DNA of 64,000 nt, from NCBI RefSeq assembly GCF_024323335.1, contig NC_066581.1, forward strand, positions 225,634,539 to 225,698,538, in the 5' to 3' direction. Below are positions 46,201 to 59,590 of the stretch, piece after piece (within the stretch, counting starts at the first letter, position 1; each line of letters starts with the position of its first letter). A program made the translations under genes and the position numbers. The notes under the pieces were generated by a model. The model ran no database searches. It saw only the letters and a list, made by a program, of their open reading frames with translations, and was not told the DNA's origin. Source of the DNA: Lathyrus oleraceus (taxonomy: Eukaryota > Streptophyta > Magnoliopsida > Fabales > Fabaceae).

Positions 46201-47984
46201 GTGGTATATTTTAGGAGTTTGGTTCTTCATATCAAATCTCTAACATGCATTAACACTTATGTTTTTATTGCCCGACCTCAGATAGTTGTGACTTCTACAT
46301 AAGTCCAATTATGATTGCTTAACATAGAGCTAAATTTGACCCTCAAGGCAAAGCATTCTAGTAAGTGAGATTGTAAGTCTCCCATTCTTCATGGTATTAT
46401 GTGGAGACTTGACCTTTTTTCCTTTCATGAGATCTAGTGCAATACTTGTTGAATTATCCAAGTTGGAGCCATTCTCATGGAAGATGTCTTGGTTTAAGGA
46501 TTCATACTTGTGAATTAATGGTTGAGTGTTCTCCAAAGAATGACTTAATCAATTAAAAATCACCTCTAACACCACTAACTTTTGACTAACATATGAATAA
46601 CTCTTGTTAATATTGCTTTACTTTCAAGTCATTTACTATTATGCAATTTAAATTTTAGTAGTTTATCATTCATTACCATTTACATTTCATATAACTTGTT
46701 TATGTTTATAGCCTTTTCATTTTGCTCACTTGAGCCATATCTTGTGATTGTATATATTATTTGTGTGTTTTGATTTTGTTTGTGGTCTTAGGACCTTAAA
46801 ATACCTAATTAACAACTAAAACACTAAAAAACATTTGGTGGACCGTTGAACTTAATATGAACTTTTGCACTTAGGATTAGACAACATTCCCTATGCTAAA
46901 AGGACTTGCCAATGCCAACATCTTGAGACTGAGCTACTTTGAACTGTGTTTTCATCTGATGCAAGACTTGAGAATTTCTTGGGTTCATCTATTACTCTGT
47001 CTCTGTGCTTAATTGTTATTTTGATCTTGTGTCTGATGCTTTGTTCTAAGTTGATCAAGGAATATTTCATCTGATACATGGGAAAACAATGAAGACTGAT
47101 AGCTATTGAAGTGCTTGCTTGGATATGACCATCTTTATTTGATGCCTTGATCTTCATGATGTCTAGATATTGCTCATTGCTTATTTGATTATTGCTTGAT
47201 TAAAGTCCAAAGGAAAATGGGTTTCTATATGAAGTTGGATTGCATCCCATTGGTCAGATCTTTTCAACCCTTAACTTTTAAATTTGTGCTTAGGATAGCC
47301 TTTTCATCTCCTCCCACTTCTTAAATTTCAAAATCGCTCCCCCTTTTCAAAACCTTTCTTTGCTTGTGATTTCAAACTTAGACTTTATTTTTAATAATTA
47401 GAAACTTTGGCCTTATGCCATCAAATTTTCAAACTCTTTCTTAAATAAAATTTGTAAATAAACTTAATCATATTGACTGAAATTTTCAAAAGACAAAAAG
47501 AACGAATAACCACATTCAAACTTTTGGGCCTTTGTGCCTTTTCTTTTTGTTAAAAGCAATCCACCAACTTATTTGAAAATTTTACCACAAACTACGGGGT
47601 TTTTATCCCTCATTTCTATATTGGTACGTAGGCACAAGGCTGAAGGTTTTGTCAAACACAAAAATATAATAAATGAATTCTTTTCTCATCCCCACACTCT
47701 ATTTTTCTCAAACATAATTTATACCAAAAACACATGCACACATAAAGAAGGGCTCCCTAGGAGTACCTAGGACACTTTGGGTGTTAACAACTTCCCTCTG
47801 TGTAACCAACCCCCTTACCCGTAATCTATGGCATTTTATTAGTTTTGATTTGAAAAATTCTTATCTTTAGGTTTTGTTCGTACTTTTCCCTTTTCCTTTG
47901 GAAACAATAAAAGCGCGGTGGTGGCTTTGGTTTTATTGACGTTAAGCTTATCCATAACTTGATGGTCATGAATTTACTACTACA
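43213..47984 (+). repeat. 5' LTR of the second Ogre-type element
   Basis: 4772 bp, starting TGTAAGACCCCAATTTTGGT and ending CTACTACA. It shares its first 30 or so bases and its terminal layout with the other Ogre LTRs (AAACTACGGGGTTTTTATCC near 47590, GGTACGTAGGCACAAGG near 47622, AATAAAAGCGCGGTGG near 47906). The middle is diverged. Several TTGACC motifs occur near 45710-45920. No gene is seen in it. Confidence 0.9.
44698..44705 (+). promoter_or_regulatory. LTR TATA box
   Basis: CCTATAAATACATTGCC, about 1.5 kb into the LTR. It is the best core-promoter candidate of this LTR. Confidence 0.6.
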
Positions 47985-47993
47985 GAAATTAAG

Positions 47994-48011
47994 TGGCGAC
48001 TCTGTTGGGGA
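47994..48011 (+). other. Primer binding site of the second Ogre-type element
   Basis: TGGCGACTCTGTTGGGGA, nine bases after the LTR. It differs at one position from the site of the - strand copy. Confidence 0.85.
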
Positions 48012-48861
48012 GTAATCCTCAATAGGTTTAGCCTACTTGATTATGTGTATATTTGATGTTTGTATATTTGTTTGTGTGATATAATTTGTCTGTTGTGCTT
48101 GGTGATCTCTGAGTGGTGAGATAAGTTCTAACCCGAACTCGAGTGCAATTAAGATAGGAGGATGGTGTATTCATGTTCAACTTATGTGGATTAATCCTTA
48201 AAAAGTTGGCTTGAGACCCATCTACTCAGTGGAGACCCTTTTGGAGTTACTGATGTCACATAAGTCATTTGTGGATATGCATTATTTTCTCTGATTTGGG
48301 GTCCGATAAGTTGAGGATCGTAGAACATTTAACCCAACTTGGCCTATTTAGGACGTAGTGCGGAGACTGTTCAGGTGTAGACTTGATCATAGTTGTTACG
48401 TGATACTACACTCAAACGAGTTTCTCTTGAGAATATTATGGGTTGATGAGTCAGTCATCATAACCTATAATATTTGATAGATGCGATTAAGACTCTGGGA
48501 ACTTTTTAGAACATGATCTACAAGTTTTTATCCTTAGTACACTCCTTTGGGATGGTTCTTAACTCGACTCCATGCTCGTGACTCACAATAAACCCTTTGG
48601 TTCTTGGTTGATCTGGTCAAGTCTTGTCAATATCAATGGAACTTGGGTGTTGATAAGGTGAAAACCATAATCCACCAAAATGGATGATTGATCTTGATAA
48701 TAAATTGATCCATCCCTTGACCTTTGTTTGTGCTTGCCTTGTATGTGATCCCTTGTGTGTGATTGTTGCATTCATGCATACATGCGCATTATAACATTCA
48801 TCACAAAAAAAGGAAGTCAATTTCAAGGAACTAAGGTCTTATTTGCAAATATTTTCAGACC
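48012..48861 (+). other. Leader of the second Ogre-type element
   Basis: Untranslated leader with patches matching the leader of the - strand copy, including one AATATCAATGG...CCATTTTGGTGGATTATGG-type hairpin unit read from the other side (about 48628-48710). No gene is seen. Confidence 0.7.
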
Positions 48862-50371
48862 ATGGATTGTGGATGAAGGAACACTAAGAAGTACAATTTT
48901 AGATGTCTTGATTTAAAAGAGCTAATGAAGTTGTCATCTTTTGTATTAGATCCCTTGGACTTCAAGCAACGTCATGGGAAGCTCTTGTCTGTATTATCTG
49001 CTGATGTGGTTGAAGGACTTCTAAGTGTTTTGGTTCAGTTCTATGACCCTCTTTATCAGTGCTTCACTTTTCCAGATTACCACCTTGTGCCTACGCTAGA
49101 GGAGTATGCCCATCTCTTGGGAATACCCATATCTTACAAGGTACCTTTTAGTGGATTGGAGGAGATTCTCAAATCTCATATCAGAGCTGAAGCTCTTCGT
49201 CTGAAGAAATCTGAGATTGATGCTCATTTGTTGAAGAAAGGAGGTATTCTCTGGTTGACTTCTAAGTTCCTCATTGGTAGAGCTACTGTTTTTTCTCAAG
49301 CCCGTAGCATGGATGCATTTGAAGCCATCTTTGTATTGCTCATCTATGGTTTAGCTTTGTTCCATAATATTGACGGTTTTATTGATGTTGACGCCATTAG
49401 AATCTTCTTGATTGGGAATCTTGTTCCTACTCTATTGGGTGACATGTATTTCTATTTGCATTTAAGGAATTCTAAATGTGGTGGGACTATTGTATGATGT
49501 GTTCCTCTTCTATACAAGTGGTTTATTTCGAACTTGCCTCAAGCGCCAGCTTTTTTGGAGAACAAACAATGTCTACGGTGGTCTCAGAGACTTATGTCTC
49601 TCACTAATGATGATATTGTTTGGCATGATTCTGCATTTAGTAGCTTGGATATTATTGACAGTTGTGGTGAGTTCTCTAATGTGCCTCTCATTGGTACACA
49701 AAGAGGAATAAACTACAACCCTGCTTTGGCCCGTCGTCAACTTGGTTTCCCCTTGAGAGACAAACCTAATAATATTCAGTTAGAAGGTTTGTTTTATCAA
49801 GAGGGTAAAGATCCACAAAACTTGAAGAAAAGGATAATACATGCTTGGCATAATGTGCATAAGAAAGGAAGATATGAGCTTGGTCCATGCAACTGTGTAG
49901 CTTTGGAAGCTTATACTATTTGGGTGAAGAAGAGAGCTTTGGAGCTGAAGATGTCATATGCTTATGAAAGACCAATGTATATGGTTATGACTGAGTTATC
50001 AACTCTACTTAACCAAGATGTAGATGAGTTGGAAGACGCACTCGCCAAGATTAAGCAAGAGAGAGAGAGAGATATGAGAAGAGTGGTTCCACGCTTTGAG
50101 CCGAAAGCATGAAGAGTTGCAGCTTGAGTCGAAAGAAAAGTATGTGCTTATTGAGATTCTTGAAGACCGTGCAGTGAAGAGACAGAGAGAGCCAGAGGGT
50201 CTACCTTCCTCTAGTATGACTCAGACTTCCGGTGCTTGGAAGAAGATTGTTGATCAGTTAGTTCTTGAGAAGGCTCAGATGAAGATGTCCTTTGAGTCAG
50301 AAATTCGACGCATCCGAAGGAAGTATGCACTCATAGCCAGATCATCTGACGTAGTTGTTAGGGATCCTTAG
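48862..50371 (+). pseudogene. Ogre ORF1, decayed
   Basis: Homologue of the ORF1 at 24536-25984. The ATG at 48862 is followed by a TGA five codons in. The frame then reads FVLDPLDFKQRHGKLLSVLS, PTLEEYAHLLGIPI and FEAIFVLLIYGLALFHN to another TGA at 49495. It continues with LYKWFISNLPQ and ARRQLGFPLRDKPNNI to 50112, shifts frame, and ends with a coiled coil (LVLEKAQMKMSFESEI) at 50371. Its value is comparative: it shows a cysteine codon where the first copy has its only ORF1 stop. Function is unknown. Confidence 0.88.
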
Positions 50372-50496
50372 GATGATAGTTTTCTTTTCTCTTGTATTTG
50401 TATTTTGGTTTCTGAAATTGTACTTAGTGTAATCCTTCCAATTTTTATGAATAAAAAGAGATTTTATGGTCAACCAAATTGTTATTATTGTTATTA

Positions 50497-50948
<452 letters not shown>

Positions 50949-51114
50949 AATAGCACTTCATATGTTTCTTGACATTAAAAACTAACAAAAGCATTTCATT
51001 TCATGCATCATTTGCATAACAGGTTTCTTCCGCCATATGTCTTATCAGTTCTTCTTCTGTGCATCAGCCAAGCTGACCCACTGCTATAATACTCGTTCTA
51101 ACCAACCGAAGAGG

Positions 51115-54100
51115 ATGGAGCATCTAGAGCAAGAGAACCGAGAGCTGAAGGACGATATCGCCAGACTTACGACGCTGATGGAATATGTGATTGCTGCCCA
51201 GAATCGGTCATAACCTTCTCCTGCAACTCCTCATTCTCCTCCTCCTCAGAGGACCATCATTTCTAAGATTGTTTCTTCAACTGTTCCAGTTGCAGCTACC
51301 AATAAACACATTCTTGTTATGCCTGCTGGACTCCTTTGGGGAATGACACCAAATTTTATGCCAAAAGGGTATGCACCCACGTTTGTTTCTCTGCCGGCAT
51401 CTATTCCGATCATGTCAGTGCCTTCTTTGATTGTTCACACTCTTCCTCATGTTGAGGACACTATCTACCATTCTTAGCCGTCTGAGGGTCCAGATGTATA
51501 CGAGAAGATGGATGAAATGAAATATCAATTCCTTGAGCTATGCAAAGAGTTGAAGACTCTGAGAAGGATAAACTTGTTTGGGAAGAGTGTTGTTGAACTC
51601 TGCTTGGTCCCCAATGTCAAGATCCCAGTGAAATTCAAGGTCCCAGACTTTGAAACGTACAAAGGGAATACTTTCCCGTTAAGCCATCTTGTTATGTATA
51701 CCAGAAAAATGTCTACTCAGACTGATAATGATCAGTTTCTGATTCAGTATTACTAAGACAGTTTAACTGGAGCTGACTTGATGTGGTACATGGGTCTAGA
51801 CAGTGCAAGCATACGTACTTTCAATGACATAGGAGAGGCCTTCGTCGAGCAGTATAAGTATAATGTGGATATGGAGCCTGATAGAGATCGGTTGAGGTCT
51901 ATGTCTCAGAAGGATAAAGAGACATTCAAAGAATATGCCCAGAGGTGGAGAGAATTGGCTGCTCAGATAAGTCCACCTCTTGAAGATAAAGAAATGACGA
52001 AGATCTTCTTGAATACACTGAGTTCATTTTATTACGAACGTATGATTTCAAGTGCCCCCAATGATTTTACCAATAAGGTAAACATGGGCATGAGACTAGA
52101 AGAAGGAGTCAGTGAAGGACGTTTGTCTAAAGAAGAGGCGTCAACCAGCAAGAAGTACGGTGGTAGTTTCTCTAAAAGGAAAGAGGGAGAAGCCAATTCA
52201 GTATCGATGGGGAGGCAGAGAAGGCCTTATGTCAGGAAGAGTTCTCAACCTCGTCAACATCAACATCAAGTTTCCTCGGTAATTCCGGTTTTTCCCAACA
52301 ATTCTAATCAACCAGTTCCAATTCAACAACAACAACATCGGCAACAACTGCAATAAAGAACCAACTACAACAACAACAATAATCACGAACAAAATTTTGA
52401 GAGGAAGAAGGTCTCCTTTGACCCTATTCCTGACTTATGCAGAGTTATACCTGTCATTGGTCCTCAAAAATCTAATCCAACCAAGAAATCCTCCACAAAT
52501 CCCTGAGCCACTACCATGATGGTTCAAACCCGATATTCATTGTGCTTTTCACCAGGGAGCCCCTGGTCATGATATAGAAAACTACTATCCGTTGAAATAT
52601 GAAGTTCAAAAGCTTGTAAAGAGTGGTATGGTGTCCTTTGAGGACAGAGCGCCAAATGTGAAAGCCAGTTTGTTGCCCTCTCATGGTAACGCTTCTGTCA
52701 ACATGGTGGACGGATGTCCAGGGAATTTCCGAGTTTTTTATGTGAGACGTATCCAAAAATATCTGGTGGAGATGCATAAGACTTTGTGTTTAATTAGTGA
52801 TTGTGAACATGACCATGATGGTTGTGTAATCTGTAGCATGAGTCCCCGTGGGTGTATGATTGTCAATAGGGATATCCAGAAGTTGATAGATGAGAATGTA
52901 ATCCAGATTCAACAGTCAAGGGATATGGGAGATGATGTAAATGTGATAGTACCAGTGTTCAAGACCCCTGAGCGGGTAGTCATTCAATTTGATAGTAGCA
53001 AGAACAACAATTTCAATAGATCGGTATCACCGTTGGTCATACGGTTAGCGGGCTCTGTCCCTTACTCATCTGATAAAGCTGTGCCATATCAGTATAATGC
53101 CACTATGATAGAAAACGGTCAAGAGGTTCCTCTACCAGTTGAAGATTCAGTGGTAAATATCACAGATATAGCAAAGGTGACCCATAGTGGTCGTGTATTC
53201 AGTCCAGTTTTCCCTAAAGAAGTAGAAGATGTTTCAGTAAGTAAGAAGGCGGAGATTCCTGTAGTGAATTCGATTAGTGCTCCAATGTGTCAGTCTGGTG
53301 AATTCAGCAAATTGAAGACTAATGATGATGATGAGGTGTTAATATTAATTAAAAGAAGTGAATTCAATGTTGTAGAGCAGCTGCTCCAGACGCCGTCAAA
53401 GATCTTCGTGCTATCATTGCTAATGAATTTCAAAGCGCACATGGAGGCATTGCAGAAAGTGTTGGAACGAGCCTATGTTGAACATGATGTTACTATGGAC
53501 TAGTTTGACCACATAGTTGCCAACATAACTTCTTGTAACAATTTGAGTTTTTGTAATGAAGAGCTTCCTGAGGAAGGATAAAATCACAACTTAGCGTTAC
53601 ACATTTCAATGAACTGTAAGGAGGAGGCTCTGTCTAATGTGTTGGTTGATACTGGGTCATCATTGAACATGTTGCCAAAGTCAACTCTAGCAAGACTCTC
53701 TTATCAAGACGCCCCGATGAGGTACAGTGGCGTGATTGTCAAAGCGTTCGACGGTTCTCGTAAAACTGTCATTGGAGAAGTGGACCTTCTAGTGAAGATA
53801 GGTTCGGGTGATTTCCAAATTACTTTCTAGATAATGGATATCCACCCGGCCTACAGTTTCTTGTTGGGAAGGCCATGGATTCATGAAGCTGGAGCAGTGA
53901 CGTCTACTCTTCACCAAAAGTTGAAATTTGTGAAGAACGACAAGCTTGTCGTTGTTGGTGGAGAGAAGGCATTATTGGTAAGCCATTTGTCATATTTCAC
54001 GTATGTTGATGCTGAGGAGGAGGTTAGAATGTCGTTCCAAGCCTTATATATTGCTGGTGAATTGAAGAAAATTGGGGCACCCATGTCTTATTTGAAGGAT

Positions 54101-54396
54101 GCACAAGAGGCTATTCAAGCTGGTAGTATTGACAAGTGGGGTCGTGTTGTGGAGTTCGCCGAGAATAAGAACAAAGTCGGGCTAGGATTTCTACCAGGGT
54201 CATTCAACGCCAAAGTCGAAGTTATGCAACCAATTTTCCGCAGTGGAGAGTTTATTCATGGAAATGATCAACACTCAGTTGCCATTATTGAAGACACTGG
54301 TGATAAAGACGAAGCTTGTGCCAACTTTGTGACGCATGGCCAGACTTTCAACAATTGGGTTGTTGTTGACGTTCCTGTTGTCATTCATCGTTCTAA
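51115..54396 (+). pseudogene. Ogre gag-pro, decayed
   Basis: Gag ATG at 51115 (MEHLEQENRELKDDIARL). The frame holds stops (near 51210, 51476, 51754 and 52354). The gag domain reads KVPDFETYKGNTFPLSHLVM and RDRLRSMSQKDKETF. The zinc knuckle near 52536-52590 reads C..HQGAPGHDIENY, so its last cysteine is tyrosine. After a frame change near 52430, the protease part (52592-54396) has LVDTGSSLN at about 53641-53667 and LLGRPWIHEAGAVTS, with stops at 53501, 53579 and 53828. It ends at the intron donor, as in the first copy. Confidence 0.9.
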
Positions 54397-54656
54397 GTAA
54401 TTTGTATTTTGTTATTTTTAAGAAAAATCAATCTCATATGCCTAAGGGAGAAGTGAACATTGTTGGGCATTTTCTTTATTATCATCAATAAAATACAACT
54501 TTATTCATCCACATCTATGATGTTTTTTTTTACTTTTTGCTTTTTCTGAAAATGGTAATCACAAAAAAAATATATAAATAAATAATAATCTTCCATCTGC
54601 ATAATATTTGTCTTCACTCCACTTCTCTAAAATCAAAATATCAAATCATTATGCAG
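54397..54656 (+). other. Ogre intron, second copy
   Basis: 260 bp with donor GTAATTT at 54397 and acceptor CATTATGCAG ending at 54656. It is at the same place and in the same phase as in the - strand copy, where a Lys or Glu codon is split after two bases. The splice sites have survived although the coding parts have decayed. Confidence 0.82.
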
Positions 54657-57600
54657 GTTGGTTCTCAAACCCATTGAATATAATGATCATACTCCCTCTC
54701 TAAATTTTGATTTCCGTGTATTTTAAGCTGATGAAGAGATTGATGATGAAGAAGTATCTGATGAGTTATCCCGTTTGCTTGAGCACGAGGAAAAAGCCAT
54801 TTAGCCGTTTGAAGAGCATATTGAATTAGTCAACTTGGGTTCTGATGATGATGTGAAGGAAGTCAAGATTAGGTCTCAACTGTGTCCAAAAGCTAAGAAG
54901 GGGTTGATTGATCTTCTTCGAGAGTATTCTGATGTGTTCGCTTGGTCCTATCAAGATATGCTTGGGATGGATTCTGAGACTGTGGAGCATAAATTGTCGT
55001 TAAAGCCAGAATGCCCGTCAGTCAAGTAGAAGTTGAGAATAACTCATCCTAATATGGCAGTAAAGATCAAAGAGGAAGTGAATAAGCAGATTGATGTTGG
55101 TTTTCTTGTTACCTCCGAGTATCCGCAGTGGATGGACAATATTGTGGCTGTTCCTAAGTAAGATGGAAAAGTACGCACGTGTGTTTATTATAGAGATTTG
55201 AATAAAGCCAGTCCTGAAGATGATTTTCCTCTGCCACACATTGATATGTTGGTAGACAATACAGCTAAATTCAAAGTCTTTTCATTTATGGATGGATTTT
55301 CCGATTATAATCAGATCAAGATGGAACCTGAAGATATGGAGAAGACCATATTCATTACACCCCAGGGAACATTGTGTTATAGAGTGATGCCTTTTGGTCT
55401 AAAGAATGTTGGTGCAATGTACCAGAGAGCTATGACCACTCTTTTTCATGATATGATGCATAAAGAGACTGAAGTTTATGTTGATTATATGATTGTTAAA
55501 TCAAGTGATGAAGAAGAACATGTTGAGCATTTGTTGAAGTTATTCCAGCATTTGAGAAAGTATAAACTCCACTTGAATCCCAATAAGTGTACTTTTGGTG
55601 TCCATTATGGTAAATTGTTGTGCTTCATTGTCAACGAGAAGGGTATTGAATTTGATCCTGCCAAGGTCAAAGCAATACAATAGATACATGCACCCAAAAC
55701 TGAGAAACAGGTCAGAGGTTTTCTCGGCCGCTTGAACTATATCTCAAGATTTATATCGCATATGACCGCCACATGTGCGCAAATTCTCAAGCTTCTTCAG
55801 AAAGATCAGTCTTGTGTTTGGACCGAAGATTGTCAAAAAGCTTTTGATAGTATCAAGAAGTATATGCTTGAGCCTCTGGTTCTGTCTCCTCCTGTTGAAG
55901 GAAGACCGTTGATCATGTATTTGACTGTGCTTGAGGAAAGTATGGGTTGTGTTCTTTGTCAGCAAGATGAATCTGGATAGAAAGAATATGCAATTTACTA
56001 CCTCAGTAAGAAGTTCACCAACTGTGAGACTCGGTATTCTATGCTTGATAAAAGATGTTGCGCATTGGCTTGGGCTAATAAGCATCTGTGCCAATGTATG
56101 TTGAATCATACTACTTGGTTGATATATAAAATAGATCCAATCAAGTACATCTTTGAGAATCCTGCCATAACTTGGAGGATCGCCCATTGGCAGATGTTGT
56201 TATCTGAGTATGATATTGAATATTGATCTTAGAAAGCTATCAAGGGTACTGTCTTGGCTAACCGTTTGGCTCACTAAATGATTGAAGATTATCAGTCAGT
56301 GTAGTATGATTTTCCTGATGAAGAGATTTTGTACTTGAAGATGAAAGATTGTGATGAACCACTGCTTGAAGAAGGGCCAGAACCTGGTTCCCATTGGGGC
56401 ATGGTATTTGACGGAGTTGTAAATTCATATGGTAATGGCATTGGGGCAGTGATTATTACTCCTCAAGGCACTCATTTTCCTTTTACAGCTAGATTGACTT
56501 TCAAGTGTACAAACAATATGGCTGAGTATGAAGCTTGCATTATGGGGCTTGAAGAGGCCATTGATCTCAGAATTAAATATCTTGACGTCTATGGAGATTC
56601 AGCTTTGGTTGTGAATCAGATCAAGGGTGAATAGGAGACAAATCAACCCGGGTTGATACCATATAGAGACTATGCGAGGAGGATATTAACTTTCTTTATA
56701 AAGGTTGAATTTCATCACATCCCTCGAGATGAAAACCGGATGGCAGATGCTCTTGTAACGTTGACTTCAATGATTATGGTGAAATTTTGGAATGAAGTTC
56801 CCAATTTGACTGTGATGCATCTTGATAGGCCAACTCATGTATTTATCGTTGAAGGAGCCAAAGATGAAAAGCCTTGGTATTTTGATATCAAATGTTTCCT
56901 CTAAATTCAGAGTTACCCGCCTGGGGCATCTTTGAAAGATAAGAAGACTTTGAGGAGATTAACTAGCAACTTTTACCTAAATGGTGATGTGCTTTACAAA
57001 AAAACTTTGATATGGTTTTGCATAGATGCGTGGATAGACACGAAGCAGACATGTTGATGACTGAAGTCCATGAAGGTTCCTTTGGTACCCATCCAAATGG
57101 ACATGTTATGGCAAAGAAGATGTTGAGAGCAGGTTACTATTGGCTAAAAATGGAATCTGACTGTTGCAAGTTTGTGAAGAAATGCCACAAATGTCAAATT
57201 TATGCAGATAAAATTCATACTCCTTTGACAATGTTGAACGTCATTTCCTCTCCATGGCCTTTCTTCATGTGGGGAATTGATATGATTGGCATGATTGATC
57301 TTAAAGCTTCAAACGGACATCGTTTCATTCTGGTGGCTATTGATTACTTCACAAAGGGGGTTGAAGTGGCATCGTATGCAAATGTGACCAAGCAAGTTGT
57401 TGTAAGGTTTATCAAGAATCAGGTTATATGTCGTTATGGTGTGCCAAGCAAGATCATTACTGATAATGGATCGCACATGAACAATAATATGGTGGAAGCT
57501 CTTTGCAAAGACTTCAAGATTGCACATCATAATTCTTCTCCCTAGATACCTAAGATGAACAGGGTTGTTGAAGTTGTGAACAAGAACATCAAGAAGATCA

Positions 57601-58121
57601 TTTAGAAGATGGTTGTGAGGTATAAAGATTGGCATGAGATGCTCCTATTTTCTTTGCATGGGTACCGTACATCCATCCGCACTTCAACAGGGGCAACCCC
57701 TTTCTCTCTCGTTTATGATATGGAAGTCGTGCTCCGCATGGAGGTTGAGATCCCATCATTGCGTGTCTTGATGGAAGCCAAGTTGATAGAAGCTGAATGG
57801 TGCCAGACCAGATATGACCAGCTAAATTTGATTGAAGAGAAAAGATTGACTGTCATGTGTCATGGTCAGTTGTATCAACAGAGAATGAAGAAAGCTTTTG
57901 ATAAGAAGGTCAACCCTCGTGTTTTTAGAGAAGGTGATCTCGTGCTCAAGAAGATTTTATCTTTCAAACCTGATTCTAAGGGCAAATGGACTCCTGATTA
58001 TGAAGGCCCATATGTTGTTAAGAGAGCCTTTTTAGGAGGTGCTTTTATTCTTACAACTATGGATGGTGAAGAGTTCATGTGTCCTGTGAATGTCGATGCA
58101 GTCAAGAAATACTTCGCCTAA
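54657..58121 (+). pseudogene. Ogre pol (RT, RNase H, archaeal-type RNase H, integrase), decayed
   Basis: Homologue of 17210-20672 along its whole length. RT phrases include NKASPEDDFPLPHID and FSFMDGFSDYNQIK, but the active site reads YVDYM (55477-55491) in place of YVDDM. The first RNase H has MYLTVLEESMG, again without the usual aspartate. The second RNase H begins GMVFDGVVNSYGNG (near 56398). Integrase shows H..GSFGTH, KKCHKCQIYA, WGIDMIG, IITDNGSHMNN and the C-terminal GKWTPDYEGPYVVKRAF. At least eleven stops occur, among them 54803, 55027, 55158, 55681, 55978, 56224, 56276 and 57543. Most lie at Gln codons of the other copy. Confidence 0.93.
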
Positions 58122-58480
58122 AAAGAAAAAGAACAACTTGCTAAGTTGAAAACCCGAAAGGGTGGCTTAGGCAAAAATGAGCGTCTCAGTGGATTAAAGA
58201 CCTGAAAAGGCGATCCAACCAAAAATTAGAGACATAAAACAGAAAATTTATCCCGGTAGATTGAGTACTCCACTTTGGGGCAATCTAGGCAAAATTTAGG
58301 GATTATGGCAAGTAACTGCACCCGACCGGTTTTGGGCAAGTCATTTGATTTTGATTCATCATTCTTAACCAAAGACAAGCACAATGGATATTGAAGTTGG
58401 TAGGGAGAGTAGTGATCATTGTATTCAATGTAGGCCTTTTCCATATAAATTTTCATTTTCAAATTTTGTAAAGATCCATG
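58122..58480 (+). other. 3' tail of the second Ogre-type element
   Basis: Non-coding. It matches, on the other strand, the sequence after pol in the first copy (about 16820-17209), for example GTTGAAAACCCGAAAGGG, AGGCAAAAATGAGCGTCTC and GGGCAATCTAGGCAAAA. The match stops at GATCCATG (58473-58480). Confidence 0.9.
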
Positions 58481-59394
58481 TGTTGTACCCAAAAATTTGC
58501 CCTCCCTTTTTTTCTAGCTTGCCATTCAACCACTTGACTTGGGGATCATTTGCATACATTCATGATTTATTCATATGCATCATTCCTTCATCAGTGGATC
58601 ACCATGGATTCAAAACCTTGGGCTTATGAAGCTAGGGTTTGTATGGAGATCAAGTGTCAAAAGCAGGGTATGACTATCTCATCAAGCATAGGGGATGTGA
58701 AACCCTAATTGTTGGGTGGTGGAGGCTTGGATTCAACAAGGGGTTGTCAAAGCAATCCTCAGGGGTCTTCAAAACCCTAATTCCTCAAGATGACATGATG
58801 GGATCCTATGGAGCTCCTTTGAGTCTTGTCTTGGCCATCAAAACCCCAAGGCATGCTCATACATTGGAAGACTTATGGTTGAAGCATATGGTTTTGTTCA
58901 AAGGACTTGCTTGAGGGGTAGGCCTCATGGAAACCTTAATCAAGGAGAGATTGGTCTTGATGGACTATGTGGCTTGACTTTTCAGCTAGTAACATCCATA
59001 ACCCTAGTGTACATGGTCTAAGCTTAGTGTGGTTTCATTTGGACATTGGTCTTGAACCCATCTTGGTCTCAATGTCTTGTTGTTTTGTCCATCTGATTGT
59101 TGGTGCATCTATGGCCTTGGTCATCCAAACAACCAAACTATTGTGCTACAGTCTAGTGGTAGGTCATTCATATTGATTCATGGTTGTTGTTTCATTCAAA
59201 CCTTAGTCTTATTCCATCAATTCACAGCTTTGTTCATAAACCATGTTAGTGTATGTTACCAGTCAAGTCATGTTCTTTTCATTTCAAAATCAAGCATTCA
59301 TGCACAAAAACAAAACCAATTTCAATTTATTGTTAATCCATTTCAAACCATTCTAAACCATCACATTGATTTTACATGAAAAATTATAAGCCTT

Positions 59395-59590
59395 GACAAT
59401 TTTTGACCAAATGTTGACTTTTTGGTCAAGTTTGACCAAAGTTAACCCAAATTCCTTAAACCCTAAATTCACCCATAATCATCCATTAAATATCCATTTA
59501 CAAGAAAAATACAAAAAAAAAATGAACTTTGACCAATTGTTGACTTTGGTCAACAGTTGACTTTTTGGCCAACTTTGACCAAAGTTAACG
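59395..59590 (+). promoter_or_regulatory. Cluster of TTGAC (W-box) motifs
   Basis: About ten TTGAC or GTCAA cores in 195 bp, arranged as two related blocks (59400-59448 and 59526-59590) with TTGACTTTTTGG and TTTGACCAAAGTTAAC in each. TTGACY is the known binding core of WRKY factors. Function here is inferred only. Confidence 0.55.

Noticed and set aside
58639..59379. Open frames of 70-100 codons in the 58481 LTR
   Set aside because: No conserved motif, low-complexity composition, and location in an LTR.
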